The notes: generated by a model not told the origin, from the letters alone. A DNA stretch of 64,000 nucleotides from an uncultured Pseudomonadota bacterium (GCA_903862885.1 CAIOZU010000018.1:236613-300612), one strand, 5' to 3'; shown: positions 1 to 9,047, counted from the first letter of the stretch. Made by a program: numbers and translations.

Positions 1-537
1 TATGTGGCGTGGCAGATTGGCCAGCGGCTGACCCACCAGCAGCCCCCCTTCGATCGCGCGAACCGAAACAAGTCTTAATCTGCCATCGGCGAAGTCGAGC
101 ACCTGCAGGGCGCCGGGGTGACGAATGAGTTGCTCGATGTACTCCATGACGAGCTGTTCTGGATTGATCCAGACGTCCACCGCAAATCCCGCTACCTCGG
201 AGAATAATTCCGGCCGGCTAGTGAATGCGGAGCCGCGGATGCGAGCGATTTTGGTTGGGGTCTTAAACAGGGTCCATGCCACATGGCAGGCGACCATGTT
301 GACCTCGTCGCTATTGGTTAACGCAACGATCAGTCCCGCATCAGCACAACCGGCGGCTTCTAGCACGGCGGGGTTGGCGGCGTTACCGCTAATGGTGCGG
401 ACGTCGAGTCGGTCTTGTAAATCTCTTAGGGCGTCATCGTCGGTATCGACAACGGTGACTTCATTGCCCTCTTCGCGGGACAGATGATAAGCGGCCGTCC
501 GGCCCACTTGGCCTGCACCTAATAGAATGATTTTCAC
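1..537 (-). CDS. trkA: Trk potassium uptake regulator TrkA (partial, N-terminal 179 residues)
   Basis: Peripheral cytoplasmic NAD-binding subunit that gates the Trk potassium channel. I translated the minus strand from a GTG at 537; it begins VKIILLGAGQVGRT, with the Rossmann GxGxxG motif, an acidic residue at the end of strand 2 (VVDTD) and the RCK segment ending near the window edge. Full-length TrkA is about 458 residues with two RCK_N/RCK_C repeats, so the second half lies outside the window. It follows uvrD on the same strand after 77 bases. No TrkH or TrkG is visible here. Identity is firm; the GTG start fits the family N-terminus (normally MKIIILGAGQVG). Confidence 0.9.
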   Translation of the reverse strand, partial: MKIILLGAGQVGRTAAYHLSREEGNEVTVVDTDDDALRDLQDRLDVRTISGNAANPAVLEAAGCADAGLIVALTNSDEVNMVACHVAWTLFKTPTKIARIRGSAFTSRPELFSEVAGFAVDVWINPEQLVMEYIEQLIRHPGALQVLDFADGRLRLVSVRAIEGGLLVGQPLANLPRHI

Positions 538-614
538 ATCACCACACGCAGCAGCGGAGGAGCCGCCAGTTTAGCAGGCTGGGCTCACTGGCGACTGGCA
601 TGCTCTCGAAAATA

Positions 615-2783
615 TTAGATCGGTTCGAGGTTAGCGTAGGCGAGCATGAGGGTCTTTCGGCCCGCCCGCTCAAAATTGACTTCCACTTGGGCGCCTTGGC
701 CATGGCCATCTAGGCGCAGAATGACGCCATCACCAAAGCGACCATGTCGTACCCGTTGCCCGAGTCTCAGGCCAGATGCATCTGGCTCCTCCTCGCGGAT
801 GACCGGCGCCGATTGCCCTGAGTACAGTGGACGAGAGACTTGTATACGGGGGCGCACTTCCTCGATCAGTTCCGTGGGCACTTCGCTCACAAATCGCGAG
901 GGCATGCCAAATTGGTCAACCCCATGTAGGCGCCGTTGCTCAGCGTAGGTCATAAACAGTCGGCGCATGGCGCGAGTGATGCCGACGTACGCCAGACGGC
1001 GCTCTTCTTCGAGCCCACCGATATCGTTAATAGAGCGTTGATGCGGGAATAACCCGTCCTCGAGGCCACATAAAAACACCATGGGGAATTCCAGTCCCTT
1101 GGCGGAGTGCAAGGTCATCAATTGGACGCTGTCCTCCCACTCGCTCGCCTGTCCTTCACCGCTTTCGAGAACGGCATGCGCTAAAAAAGAATCCAGGGGT
1201 GACAGTTCATCGCCTTCTTGCATGTTAAAACCGCGAGCCGCTGACACTAACTCCTCCAAGTTTTCAATTCGCGCCTCACCGCGCTCGCCCTTTTCCTTGC
1301 GGAAATGCTCAAGCAAACCGGCTGCCGTGATCACTCGATCGACTTGCTCATGGAGTGGTAATCCCGTCACTTCCTTTGAGAGCCGCTCAATTAATAGTAA
1401 AAATCCATGTAGTGACTGCGCCCCCTTAGGTCCGAGCGCACCACTGGCAATGGCGCTGGCAGAGGCCTCCCATAAGGACAGTGCCTGAGCCCGCGCGAGC
1501 TCACGAATGACATCGAGGCTTTTAGCGCCGATGCCGCGAGTCGGTAGATTCACGATACGCTCAAATGAGGGGTCATCGCGACGATTAGAGGTCAGTCGCA
1601 AGTAGGCGAGCGCGTCTTTAATTTCAGCGCGTTCGAAGAATCGCAGTCCGCCATAGACCCTATATGGAATGCGTGCAGAGATCAGGGCTTCTTCAAGGGC
1701 GCGCGATTGGGCATTCGATCGATACAGCACCCCGACCTGCTGGCGTTGCCCGCCTTGCTTCACCCACTCTGCAATTCGGTCAACGACAAATTCAGCTTCA
1801 TCGCGCTCATTAAAAGCGGCGTATAAGCGGATGGGTTCACCTCGCTCGCCATCCGTCCAAAGATTCTTTCCAAGCCGCTCCCTGTTATTAGAGATCAGGG
1901 CATTGGCAGCCTCTAGGATTGTCGCGCTGGATCGGTAGTTTTGCTCTAACCGAAATACGCGTGTGCCCGGGAAGTCTCGTTGATATCGCTGTATATTTTC
2001 AACGCGTGCGCCGCGCCAGCCATAAATGGACTGATCGTCGTCGCCGACCACAAATGGGATGCTTTGCTTTCCAGCTAGTAACTTTACCCACTGGTATTGA
2101 ATGGCATTGGTGTCTTGGAACTCATCTACTAACACGTGGCGAAAACGGCGTTGATAAAAATCGAGTAGCTCCGGCTGATCACGCCAAAGTTCAAATGATC
2201 TCAGCAGCAACTCAGCGAAATCGACGACGCCAGCGCGTTGGCAGGCGGCTTCGTAGGCTGCATAGACCTTAATCATTGTCTGACGGGTGGGATCGCCTTC
2301 GTCAGACAGGTTTTTAGGTCGGCGTCCTTCATCTTTTTGAGCATTGATGAAGTACTGTAGTTCCTTAGGAACCCAGCGAGCATCGTCGAGCTCCATTGCT
2401 TTGATCACTTTTTTAATGACGCGCAACTGGTCGTCGGAATCTAAAATCTGGAACGTCTGCGGTAGTTGGGCCTCGCGCCAATGCAATCGTAGTAAACGGT
2501 GTGCTAGCCCATGGAAGGTGCCTACCCACAGAATACCGCCAGGCAACTCAAGCAGCGTTTCGATCCGCCCACGCATTTCCTGGGCCGCTTTATTGGTAAA
2601 AGTGACCGCTAGAATAGAATGGGGCGAGACCTCTTCTTGGGATACCAGCCACGCGATCCGGTGGACCAGAACCCGCGTCTTGCCGCTCCCGGCCCCTGCC
2701 AGCACCAACGTGGGGTTTGCTGGCGCAGACACACATTCCCGTTGGGCCTCATTGAGATCGTTCAGTAGTTGCTCTGCGTCCAC
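615..2783 (-). CDS. uvrD: DNA helicase II UvrD (superfamily 1A, 3'-5')
   Basis: ATP-dependent 3'-5' helicase of nucleotide excision and mismatch repair. The helicase motifs appear in order: Walker A AGAGSGKT at residues 29-36, VDEFQDTN (motif II), GDDDQSIYGWRGA (III), NYRSS (IV), TLHSAKGLEFP (V) and RLAYVGITRA (VI). The C-terminus (RHGRFGDGVI...) is the Tudor-like domain that binds RNA polymerase. I place the start at the GTG at 2783, giving 722 residues. The protein then begins VDAEQLLNDLNEAQ and aligns with the E. coli N-terminus, putting Walker A at the same residue numbers. An in-frame TTG at 2834 would add 17 residues without homology. Downstream gene is trkA. Confidence 0.95.
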   Translation of the reverse strand: MDAEQLLNDLNEAQRECVSAPANPTLVLAGAGSGKTRVLVHRIAWLVSQEEVSPHSILAVTFTNKAAQEMRGRIETLLELPGGILWVGTFHGLAHRLLRLHWREAQLPQTFQILDSDDQLRVIKKVIKAMELDDARWVPKELQYFINAQKDEGRRPKNLSDEGDPTRQTMIKVYAAYEAACQRAGVVDFAELLLRSFELWRDQPELLDFYQRRFRHVLVDEFQDTNAIQYQWVKLLAGKQSIPFVVGDDDQSIYGWRGARVENIQRYQRDFPGTRVFRLEQNYRSSATILEAANALISNNRERLGKNLWTDGERGEPIRLYAAFNERDEAEFVVDRIAEWVKQGGQRQQVGVLYRSNAQSRALEEALISARIPYRVYGGLRFFERAEIKDALAYLRLTSNRRDDPSFERIVNLPTRGIGAKSLDVIRELARAQALSLWEASASAIASGALGPKGAQSLHGFLLLIERLSKEVTGLPLHEQVDRVITAAGLLEHFRKEKGERGEARIENLEELVSAARGFNMQEGDELSPLDSFLAHAVLESGEGQASEWEDSVQLMTLHSAKGLEFPMVFLCGLEDGLFPHQRSINDIGGLEEERRLAYVGITRAMRRLFMTYAEQRRLHGVDQFGMPSRFVSEVPTELIEEVRPRIQVSRPLYSGQSAPVIREEEPDASGLRLGQRVRHGRFGDGVILRLDGHGQGAQVEVNFERAGRKTLMLAYANLEPI

Positions 2784-3080
2784 GCTCAAGATTCTAACGA
2801 CTTGCAGCGGTTTCGTCTGGTTGTTACGCGTCAATTGCCTGTGATCGGGTCGATTTTTGCGGTCAATATGGATAAAAAAATGACGTCATGGTGGTTCATT
2901 TCATGGCTAGCGCAGGTGGCAGTCTTTGATGCGACGCTTCGCATCACGCCACCTTAGGTAGGCGAAAGGTCATGCCGTTCCAAACGCTGTGGGTGAGGAC
3001 GTATCGCGACACTGTTTCGGGTCACACAAGATCAAGTTTCTTGACCTGACCGCGTGCGTACACAAAAGGCGACTATTTTT
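2784..3080. other. Gap between the HIT gene and uvrD
   Basis: About 300 bases without a gene. It holds the long hairpin at 2914-2954, a TGACGTCA palindrome near 2881 and a small inverted repeat, TCAAG-TTT-CTTGA, at 3032-3044. On the minus strand this is the 3' end of the HIT message and the promoter region of uvrD. I cannot point to a convincing promoter or a U-tract terminator. Confidence 0.5.
2914..2954. repeat. Long intergenic hairpin
   Basis: Two nested perfect stems. The outer one is AGGTGGC (2914-2920) with GCCACCT (2948-2954). The inner one is TGATGCGA (2927-2934) with TCGCATCA (2939-2946), closing a CGCT loop. The two are separated by an asymmetric bulge of 6 versus 1 base. No T-run follows on either strand, so it is not a classical terminator. 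It could be a REP-like palindrome or an mRNA 3'-end stabiliser for the HIT gene. I saw no second copy in the window. Confidence 0.6.
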
Positions 3081-3506
3081 TTAGCCCACTTGCAATGCCT
3101 GGCGAATTTTTACTGCGTGCTCCTCGAGTTTTGCAGGATCCGCTTTGATGCGCCCATGGTGTTGTAGCTGGCCTGTCTGGGGGGTCGGGATAATATGAAA
3201 ATGCAAGTGAAAAATCGTCTGGCCGGCTGCCGCACCGTTAAATTGGCTAATGATAAACCCCGGGGCGTTGAACGCGTACTGCACGGCTTTCGCCACGCGT
3301 TGCGTGGTTTGGATAGCCGCCACTACATCGGTCAGTGAGGTGTCGAGTAGATTCTCACCTGCTCTTTTAGGGATCACTAGAGTATGACCATCGGCCTGCG
3401 GCATGATATCCATAAAGGCCAGCGTGTCAGCATCCTCATAGACGCGGACACAGGGGATGTCGCCACGCCCGATACGTGCAAATAAGTTATTCGAATCGTA
3501 GGGCAT
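3081..3506 (-). CDS. HIT family protein (histidine triad nucleotide hydrolase)
   Basis: Small cytoplasmic nucleotide-binding hydrolase acting on phosphoramidate or dinucleotide substrates. The histidine triad HLHFHIIP sits near the C-terminus, preceded by the family segments AFMDIMPQADGHTLVIPK and QFNGAAAGQTIFH. The start is the ATG at 3506 (MPYDSNNLFARI), preceded by an AGGAG eight bases upstream. This gives 141 residues, a normal HIT length; the frame stays open further upstream but without homology. It is divergent from the ctlX-like gene and upstream of uvrD on the same strand. The exact substrate cannot be told from sequence. Confidence 0.9.
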   Translation of the reverse strand: MPYDSNNLFARIGRGDIPCVRVYEDADTLAFMDIMPQADGHTLVIPKRAGENLLDTSLTDVVAAIQTTQRVAKAVQYAFNAPGFIISQFNGAAAGQTIFHLHFHIIPTPQTGQLQHHGRIKADPAKLEEHAVKIRQALQVG

Positions 3507-3593
3507 GGTAAAAGCTCCTATTGAGGATGAGATCATAGCGCGGCTAGGCGATGATCCGGTAAGGTGTCTGCTGGATGCTGTGAGGCAACGATA

Positions 3594-4577
3594 ATGGCGG
3601 ATCACGCGGCGGTAAAGACAGGTGAGCCTCGTCAGTGTGCGAGTGCGGTGGTCATGGTTCGCCCCGCTACTTTTTATAGTAATCCTGAAACCTTAGCAAC
3701 CAATCAATTCCAGCATCTCGCGAGCTTGTCGCTCGGTGAGACCCTCGCCGCTGCACGGGCGGAATTCGCTGCCGCAGTGGAACGATTGCTGCATGCAGGG
3801 ATCGAGGTCATGGTGCTAGAGGCGGATCCGTTGGCTGATACGCCAGACGCTTTGTTTCCGAACAATTGGTTTTCAACCCATGCCGATGGGCGCTTGTTGC
3901 TGTATCCGATGAGTGCGATCAATCGACGGCGCGAGCGTCGTCCTGAAGCGCTGCAGTCTTTGTTATTGGCGCATGGCTATGAGGTTGATTCGATTTCTGA
4001 TTTTTCATCTTTGGAGCAGGTAGATCGCCTAGTGGAGGGAACGGGCAGTTTGGTATTTGACCACCCTGCACGGCGAGTTTACGCCTCGCTTTCTGCTCGC
4101 ACTCATCCGGAGGCGGTGGCCACGGTGGCACAGGCGCTTGGCTATGAAGCAGTGATGTTTCACACGCAGGATGCGCAGGGCCGATTGGTGTACCACACCA
4201 ATGTGATGATGGCGGTGGGGGCATCGGTGGCTGTGCTAGCCGACGGCATGATTCAAGATCCATCCGAGCGCACGTGCGTGCTTGATACATTGAGTGACAG
4301 TGGCAAGGATGTGCTGCCGCTGTCTTTGGAGCAAATCGACGAATTTGCAGGCAACGTTTTATTCTTAGAGGGCCCTACTCAAGGACCGTGTGTGGCATTG
4401 TCTGAGCGCGCTTTTAAAAGTTTAGGTGGGCCGCTGCAGCGGCGGCTCGAGCGGCACGCGTCACCGTTGCTTTTTAAGGTACCGACGATTGAGCATCTGG
4501 GCGGCGGCGGCATTCGCTGCATGTTGGCAGAGATATTTTTACCAAAAAGAGCGGCGCGGCCGGCTGCGACACCATGA
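3594..4577 (+). CDS. Arginine deiminase-related hydrolase (CtlX / DDAH-like amidinohydrolase)
   Basis: Member of the guanidine-modifying (pentein) superfamily, the branch annotated as citrulline utilisation hydrolase CtlX or amidinotransferase. Visible family features are the N-terminal MVRPATFYSNPET segment, FPNNWFSTH, EGTGSLVFDH (substrate acid), YHTNVMM (catalytic His) and a C-terminal GGGGIRCML holding the nucleophilic Cys. Start is the ATG at 3594, after a GAGG about ten bases upstream, giving 327 residues. The upstream part of the frame overlaps the divergent HIT region and looks non-coding. It precedes bioC by 10 bases, so the two are probably co-transcribed. Substrate is uncertain: a free citrulline-like or methylarginine compound. 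Confidence 0.8.
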   Translation: MADHAAVKTGEPRQCASAVVMVRPATFYSNPETLATNQFQHLASLSLGETLAAARAEFAAAVERLLHAGIEVMVLEADPLADTPDALFPNNWFSTHADGRLLLYPMSAINRRRERRPEALQSLLLAHGYEVDSISDFSSLEQVDRLVEGTGSLVFDHPARRVYASLSARTHPEAVATVAQALGYEAVMFHTQDAQGRLVYHTNVMMAVGASVAVLADGMIQDPSERTCVLDTLSDSGKDVLPLSLEQIDEFAGNVLFLEGPTQGPCVALSERAFKSLGGPLQRRLERHASPLLFKVPTIEHLGGGGIRCMLAEIFLPKRAARPAATP

Positions 4578-4587
4578 GGCGGGTTGC

Positions 4588-5466
4588 ATGACCCTGGTGC
4601 CTATTTTAGATGTGGCTGCTATGCGTCGCGGCTTTGATCGCGCGAGTGCTCACTACGAGCAGTACGCGGTGGTTCAGGCACGCGCCCGTGAGGAGTTATT
4701 GGCCAGGTTGTCGTTACTGTCTTTTCAACCTCGGTATGTGCTTGATTTGGGCTGTGGTACGGGCCTTGGTACCGTGGAACTACAGAAGCGCTTTAAAAAA
4801 TCCCGAGTCATTGCTCTCGACAGTGCCAGCCAGATGCTGAGCCAAACCCATGCGCGAGGCTCGTTTTGGAAGCCGATGTCTTGTGTGTTGGCAGATGCGC
4901 ACCGCCTTCCTCTTAAAAGTGGCTCTGTAGATCTAGTTTTTTCAAATTTTTTAATGCCATTTTCGCCGAATAGCGACGCTCTCATGCGCGAAGTAAGGCG
5001 CATTTTGTCGCCTCGCGGCTATTGGACTTTCACCGCGTTGGGCCCGGATACCCTAAAAGAGCTGCGAGCAGCGTTCGTGAGCGTAGGTCGGGAGCCCTCA
5101 ATTCATCCCTTGTTTGACATGCACGACGTGGGCGACGCGCTGGTGCGCGCCGGGTTCGCAGATCCGGTGATGGATGTGGATCGCTACGCACTGACCTATC
5201 CCTCGCTGACTGCTTTGCATCAAGATCTGAAAGGGATGGGCGCACAAAGCGCCCTCGCCATTCGCGCGAAGGGACTGCTCGGCCGCCGCACACTCGCTCG
5301 CCTGGAGGCGCACTACGCGCGCTATGGTGCGGATGCGGATGGTAAGCTGCGGGCCAGTTGTGAACTGATTTATGGCCAGGCTTGGTGTCCTGGATCAGAG
5401 CCGCCGATCCGTAGTCGGCGCTCAGAGACGGTCATTCCGTTGACTGCTCTGAAGCTTAAGCGCTGA
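4588..5466 (+). CDS. bioC: Malonyl-ACP O-methyltransferase BioC-like SAM methyltransferase
   Basis: Class I SAM-dependent methyltransferase. It opens with the BioC-type segment RGFDRASAHYEQYAVVQ, then motif I LDLGCGTG, the acidic end of strand 2 (IALDSASQML), ADAHRLPL and the SNFLMPF / LSPRGYWTFTALGPDTLKEL segment typical of BioC. BioC methylates malonyl-ACP to begin pimeloyl synthesis for biotin. Start at the ATG at 4588 with a GAGG upstream gives 292 residues, slightly longer than E. coli BioC (251). No other bio gene is in the window, so the biotin role rests on similarity alone; a generic methyltransferase is the alternative. Confidence 0.75.
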   Translation: MTLVPILDVAAMRRGFDRASAHYEQYAVVQARAREELLARLSLLSFQPRYVLDLGCGTGLGTVELQKRFKKSRVIALDSASQMLSQTHARGSFWKPMSCVLADAHRLPLKSGSVDLVFSNFLMPFSPNSDALMREVRRILSPRGYWTFTALGPDTLKELRAAFVSVGREPSIHPLFDMHDVGDALVRAGFADPVMDVDRYALTYPSLTALHQDLKGMGAQSALAIRAKGLLGRRTLARLEAHYARYGADADGKLRASCELIYGQAWCPGSEPPIRSRRSETVIPLTALKLKR

Positions 5467-5825
5467 CCTCTTTTCAAAGCCAGCATCACCTCGTCTTGGT
5501 TGACAGTAGGCGCGCATCATTGATCTCCATAAGGCGCGGCGCTCTGACCGTGACAACCCCTCTCTTCGACGAGCGGATTGTAGCCATAAGTCGCTGTTAT
5601 TGAAGAAATTATTTTCGCATCACGCGCATCGCCGCAAGCGGCCGCTCCCTCCCATATCGCGGTGATGATGGCTGACGTGTCAGCCGGCGGTTACGCCGCT
5701 CGCTAAAGGCAGCAAAATGGGTGTTCCGTAGTGAGTAACCCGTAGTTCACGAATGTGTGCCCGCAAGGTACACTGCGGCGCCGGTTAGGTGCGGGTTTGC
5801 TTTGGATGACAGCTAAGGGGCTTAG
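5467..5825. other. Gap upstream of coxB with hairpins and a promoter
   Basis: 359 bases with no convincing reading frame. It contains two adjacent hairpins, GGCTGAC-GT-GTCAGCC at 5670-5685 and GGCG-GTTA-CGCC at 5686-5697, and a candidate sigma-70 promoter at 5746-5774. The hairpins lie upstream of the promoter, so they may end the bioC transcript or bind a regulator rather than form a coxB leader. Confidence 0.5.
5746..5774 (+). promoter_or_regulatory. Candidate sigma-70 promoter of the cox operon
   Basis: TTCACG (5746-5751) and TACACT (5769-5774) are separated by exactly 17 bases, about 50 bases before the coxB start codon. The match to TTGACA/TATAAT is moderate (4/6 each). Placement and spacing support it; no experimental start site is known. 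Confidence 0.4.
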
Positions 5826-6683
5826 ATGTTTAAACGTAAATTTATCAGCGCACTGGTGGCATTAGTCGCCACCACCCCTGTGTTGGCCTATGAATCGAGC
5901 TACAACATGCCGGTTGGGGTGACGCCTATTTCGCGTGAAGTGTATGCGCTGCATATGACCATGTTTTGGGTGTGTTGTGCGATCGCTGCCGTCGTGTTCG
6001 GCGTGATGATCTATTCGATTATCAAGTTCCGTAAATCTGCGGGTGCCATTCCGGACAAAACGCTGCTCCACTCCACCAAGATGGAGGCCGTGTGGACGAC
6101 CATCCCGGTGATTATTTTGATCGCCCTTGCGATACCCGCAGCTCGAACATTGGTCACTATTGAAGACACGCGAAACGCCGAACTGACCGTCAAGATCACT
6201 GGCTACCAATGGAAGTGGCAGTACGAATACTTGGGTAAAGACATCGCTTTCTACTCAACATTGTCGACTGATTCCAACGAAGCGCGACAGCTGCATTCTG
6301 GAATTGATGTCAACACTGTTAAAGACTATTTGCTTAGCGTCGACCATCCCTTGGTAGTGCCAGTCGATACTAAGGTGCGGATACTATTAACGGGCAATGA
6401 CGTGATCCATTCGTGGTGGATGCCCGATTTTGGTGTTAAGAAAGATGCGATCCCGGGATTCATTAATGAAGCTTGGTTCAAGGTCTTAAAAGTGGGTCAC
6501 TACACCGGCCAGTGCACTGAGTTATGTGGCCGAGATCACGGCTTTATGCCGATCGCTGTCGACGTGTTTTCGAAGGAAGATTTTGAACGTTGGATTGCTG
6601 CCCAACAGGCAGCAACAAAAGTCGCGCACGCGGCGCCAGAGCCTTCGCCGGGCGAGGCTATTGCGATGACCTCGCGCCCATAG
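5826..6683 (+). CDS. coxB: Cytochrome c oxidase subunit II (CuA subunit)
   Basis: Periplasm-facing subunit that accepts electrons from cytochrome c at the binuclear CuA centre. A signal peptide (residues 1-21, ending PVLA) is followed by two membrane segments (about 45-65 and 90-112). A cupredoxin domain comes next, with the first copper His in VIHSWWMPDFG and the CuA loop CTELCGRDHGFM (Cys230, Cys234, His238, Met241). The 285 residues end without a fused cytochrome c domain. First gene of coxB-coxA-small ORF-ctaG-coxC, preceded by a candidate promoter and followed by a terminator after coxC. Confidence 0.97.
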   Translation: MFKRKFISALVALVATTPVLAYESSYNMPVGVTPISREVYALHMTMFWVCCAIAAVVFGVMIYSIIKFRKSAGAIPDKTLLHSTKMEAVWTTIPVIILIALAIPAARTLVTIEDTRNAELTVKITGYQWKWQYEYLGKDIAFYSTLSTDSNEARQLHSGIDVNTVKDYLLSVDHPLVVPVDTKVRILLTGNDVIHSWWMPDFGVKKDAIPGFINEAWFKVLKVGHYTGQCTELCGRDHGFMPIAVDVFSKEDFERWIAAQQAATKVAHAAPEPSPGEAIAMTSRP

Positions 6684-6728
6684 CGGTTAAATTTCCAGGC
6701 ACCCTGATAAAGAATTGACGGATCTTTT

Positions 6729-8318
6729 ATGAAAACTGTAAGCACCAACAACGTAAGCGCTGACCGCCATGATGACCATAAGCCAAGCGGGATAGGTCGC
6801 TGGTTGTTTGCAACGAATCACAAAGACATCGGTACGATGTACTTGGTTTTCTCTTGCATCATGTTTTTTATTGGCGGTGCCATGGCGCTGGCGATTCGCG
6901 CCGAGCTCTTTCGACCGGGCATGCAGTTTTTTGATCCTGGTTTTTATAACCAGATGGTTACGAACCATGCTCTGGTGATGATTTTTGGTGCAGTGATGCC
7001 TGCGTTTGTGGGCCTAGCCAACTGGATGATTCCGTTGCAAATCGGCGCACCCGATATGGCACTGCCGCGGATGAATAACTACAGCTTCTGGATTTTGCCC
7101 TTCGCATTCACTTTGTTACTCGGTTCTCTGTTTACACCCAGTGGCGGACCAGCCGGCGGCTGGACGATGTATCCGCCGCTGTCGCTGCAGTCCGGTAACA
7201 GTTTTCCCATGATGATTTTCGCTGTCCACTTGATGGGCGCATCGTCCATCATGGGTGCCATCAACGTCATCGTGACCATATTGAACATGCGTGCTCCTGG
7301 CATGTCTTTATTAAAGTTACCTCTGTTCTGCTGGACTTGGTTGATCACCGCTTACTTGCTAATCGCAGTGATGCCTGTTTTGGCGGGCGCGGTGACCATG
7401 TTGTTGACCGATCATTACTTTGGCACCAGCTTTTTTAACCCAGCGGGGGGCGGTGACCCGGTGATGTTCCAGCACATTTTCTGGTTCTTCGGTCATCCCG
7501 AAGTTTATATCTTGATTTTGCCAGCTTTCGGTATTGTCTCGGAAATCATTCCCACGTTCTCTCGCAAACCGATGTTTGGCTATGATGCCATGGTGTATGC
7601 CACTGCCTCGATTGCCTTCTTATCGTTTATCGTCTGGGCACATCACATGTTCACCGTGGGCATGCCGCTCGCTGGCCAGATGTTCTTTATGATGAGCACC
7701 ATGCTGATCGCGGTGCCGACCGGCGTAAAGGTGTTCAACTGGACCACGACCATGTGGAAGGGCTCATTATCTTTCGAGCCGCCCATGCTGTTCGCACTCG
7801 CGTTCCTGTTCTTATTCACGATTGGTGGCTTTTCAGGGCTGATGCTTGCCATCGTGCCGGCGGATTATCAGTATCAGGACACTTACTTCGTAGTGGCACA
7901 TTTCCATTATGTGCTGGTGCCCGGTGCTATCTTCGCCATCATGGCGGCGGTTTACTATTGGCTGCCTAAGTGGACTGGCACCATGTACGACATGACTCTC
8001 GCCAAGTGGCATTTTTGGGTGTCGACCGTCTCCGTCAATGTGCTGTTCTTCCCGCAGCACTTTCTGGGACTGGCCGGGATGCCGCGTCGCATCCCGGATT
8101 ACAACGTTCAGTTTACGGACTGGAATATGGTGTCGTCGGTCGGTGGCTTTGTTTTCGGCTTCTCGCAACTTGTGTTTGTCTGGGTCATTATTAAAGCAGT
8201 CCGCGGTGGTCCACCGGCGAGTGCCAAAGTGTGGGACGCTGATATGCCAGGTCTCGAGTGGTCGGTGCCATCACCCGCGCCGTATCATTCCTTTGATACG
8301 CCGCCAGACGTGCACTGA
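6729..8318 (+). CDS. coxA: Cytochrome c oxidase subunit I (haem a / a3-CuB catalytic subunit)
   Basis: Twelve-helix membrane subunit that reduces oxygen to water and pumps protons. At 529 residues it has the usual length. Diagnostic segments are TNHALVMIFGAVMPAF (His ligand of haem a), WFFGHPEVYILILP (CuB His, the cross-linked Tyr and the proton-channel Glu near residue 258), AHHMFTVGM (CuB His pair) and VAHFHYVLVPGA (haem ligands). The GHPEVY Glu marks an A1-type haem-copper oxidase. It starts 45 bases after coxB, and the cluster also holds ctaA and ctaB, which make haem a. Confidence 0.98.
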   Translation: MKTVSTNNVSADRHDDHKPSGIGRWLFATNHKDIGTMYLVFSCIMFFIGGAMALAIRAELFRPGMQFFDPGFYNQMVTNHALVMIFGAVMPAFVGLANWMIPLQIGAPDMALPRMNNYSFWILPFAFTLLLGSLFTPSGGPAGGWTMYPPLSLQSGNSFPMMIFAVHLMGASSIMGAINVIVTILNMRAPGMSLLKLPLFCWTWLITAYLLIAVMPVLAGAVTMLLTDHYFGTSFFNPAGGGDPVMFQHIFWFFGHPEVYILILPAFGIVSEIIPTFSRKPMFGYDAMVYATASIAFLSFIVWAHHMFTVGMPLAGQMFFMMSTMLIAVPTGVKVFNWTTTMWKGSLSFEPPMLFALAFLFLFTIGGFSGLMLAIVPADYQYQDTYFVVAHFHYVLVPGAIFAIMAAVYYWLPKWTGTMYDMTLAKWHFWVSTVSVNVLFFPQHFLGLAGMPRRIPDYNVQFTDWNMVSSVGGFVFGFSQLVFVWVIIKAVRGGPPASAKVWDADMPGLEWSVPSPAPYHSFDTPPDVH

Positions 8319-8335
8319 GGGGATCAGAGACTTAT

Positions 8336-8467
8336 ATGGCCTTAGAGCGGCAGGATATTGCTCGACAGAAAACACGATTAAGGCGAATCGTGTTTTTTAC
8401 CGTGCTGATTCCGGTGGGCTTTTATACGTGGTTTATCGCCACGAGCATTCTGCGTAGCTTACATTGA
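8336..8467 (+). CDS. 43-residue single-pass membrane protein of the cox operon
   Basis: Small frame beginning [19 protein letters not shown] and ending SILRSLH, with one hydrophobic helix around residues 20-37 ([19 protein letters not shown]) after a basic N-terminus. It sits between coxA (17-base gap) and ctaG (1-base gap), so it is almost certainly translated with them. Similar short proteins lie at this position in many proteobacterial cox operons and are thought to be small oxidase subunits or assembly factors; no function can be read from this sequence. Confidence 0.75.
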   Translation: MALERQDIARQKTRLRRIVFFTVLIPVGFYTWFIATSILRSLH

Positions 8468-8468
8468 T

Positions 8469-9014
8469 ATGAAGCAGACCAGCAATCGTGGACTGGTGAT
8501 GCAGTTGTTGCTGTTCACAGCAGGTAGTTTTGCATTCGGGTTTGCGCTGGTGCCTCTATACAGCGTCCTTTGCCAAGTGTGGAACACGGGCAATCGATGG
8601 TATGGGACACAAACGGCAGAGGCCTCAGTGATTGAACGCCCGGTGACTGATCGGGTGGTGACGGTAGAGTTTGTGGCCAATATTCCGCATGCAGGCGCGT
8701 GGGAATTTAAGTCACAAGTGCCCTCCATCAAAGTGCAGCCCGGCAAGCTTTATTCCACTAGCTTTTATGCGCGCAATCTGACCGACCGGGCTGTGGTTGC
8801 GCAAGCGGTACCGAGTATTGCGCCGCAAACAATTGCTCGATATTTTCGCAAAACAGAATGCTTTTGCTTCACGCCCCAAAATTTTTCCAGCGGTGAAGGT
8901 CGAGAGATGCCGGTGCGTTTCATAGTGGATCCGGATTTGCCGCTTGACGTGGATCGAATTACGCTCGCTTACTCTTTTTTTGATGCGCCGCAGGTTGCTG
9001 CGGTTTCTCGATGA
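8469..9014 (+). CDS. ctaG: Cytochrome c oxidase assembly protein CtaG (Cox11), CuB insertion
   Basis: Copper chaperone that delivers Cu to the CuB site of subunit I. An N-terminal membrane anchor (about residues 10-32) is followed by a periplasmic Ig-like domain with the Cu-binding motif CFCF near residue 131 ([16 protein letters not shown]) and the conserved [12 protein letters not shown]. 181 residues is the normal Cox11 length. It lies between the 43-residue membrane protein and coxC, the standard position in beta- and gammaproteobacteria. Confidence 0.95.
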   Translation: MKQTSNRGLVMQLLLFTAGSFAFGFALVPLYSVLCQVWNTGNRWYGTQTAEASVIERPVTDRVVTVEFVANIPHAGAWEFKSQVPSIKVQPGKLYSTSFYARNLTDRAVVAQAVPSIAPQTIARYFRKTECFCFTPQNFSSGEGREMPVRFIVDPDLPLDVDRITLAYSFFDAPQVAAVSR

Positions 9015-9047
9015 TGTTTTCTTAACGCTGTATTTTCAGGAACGCCC

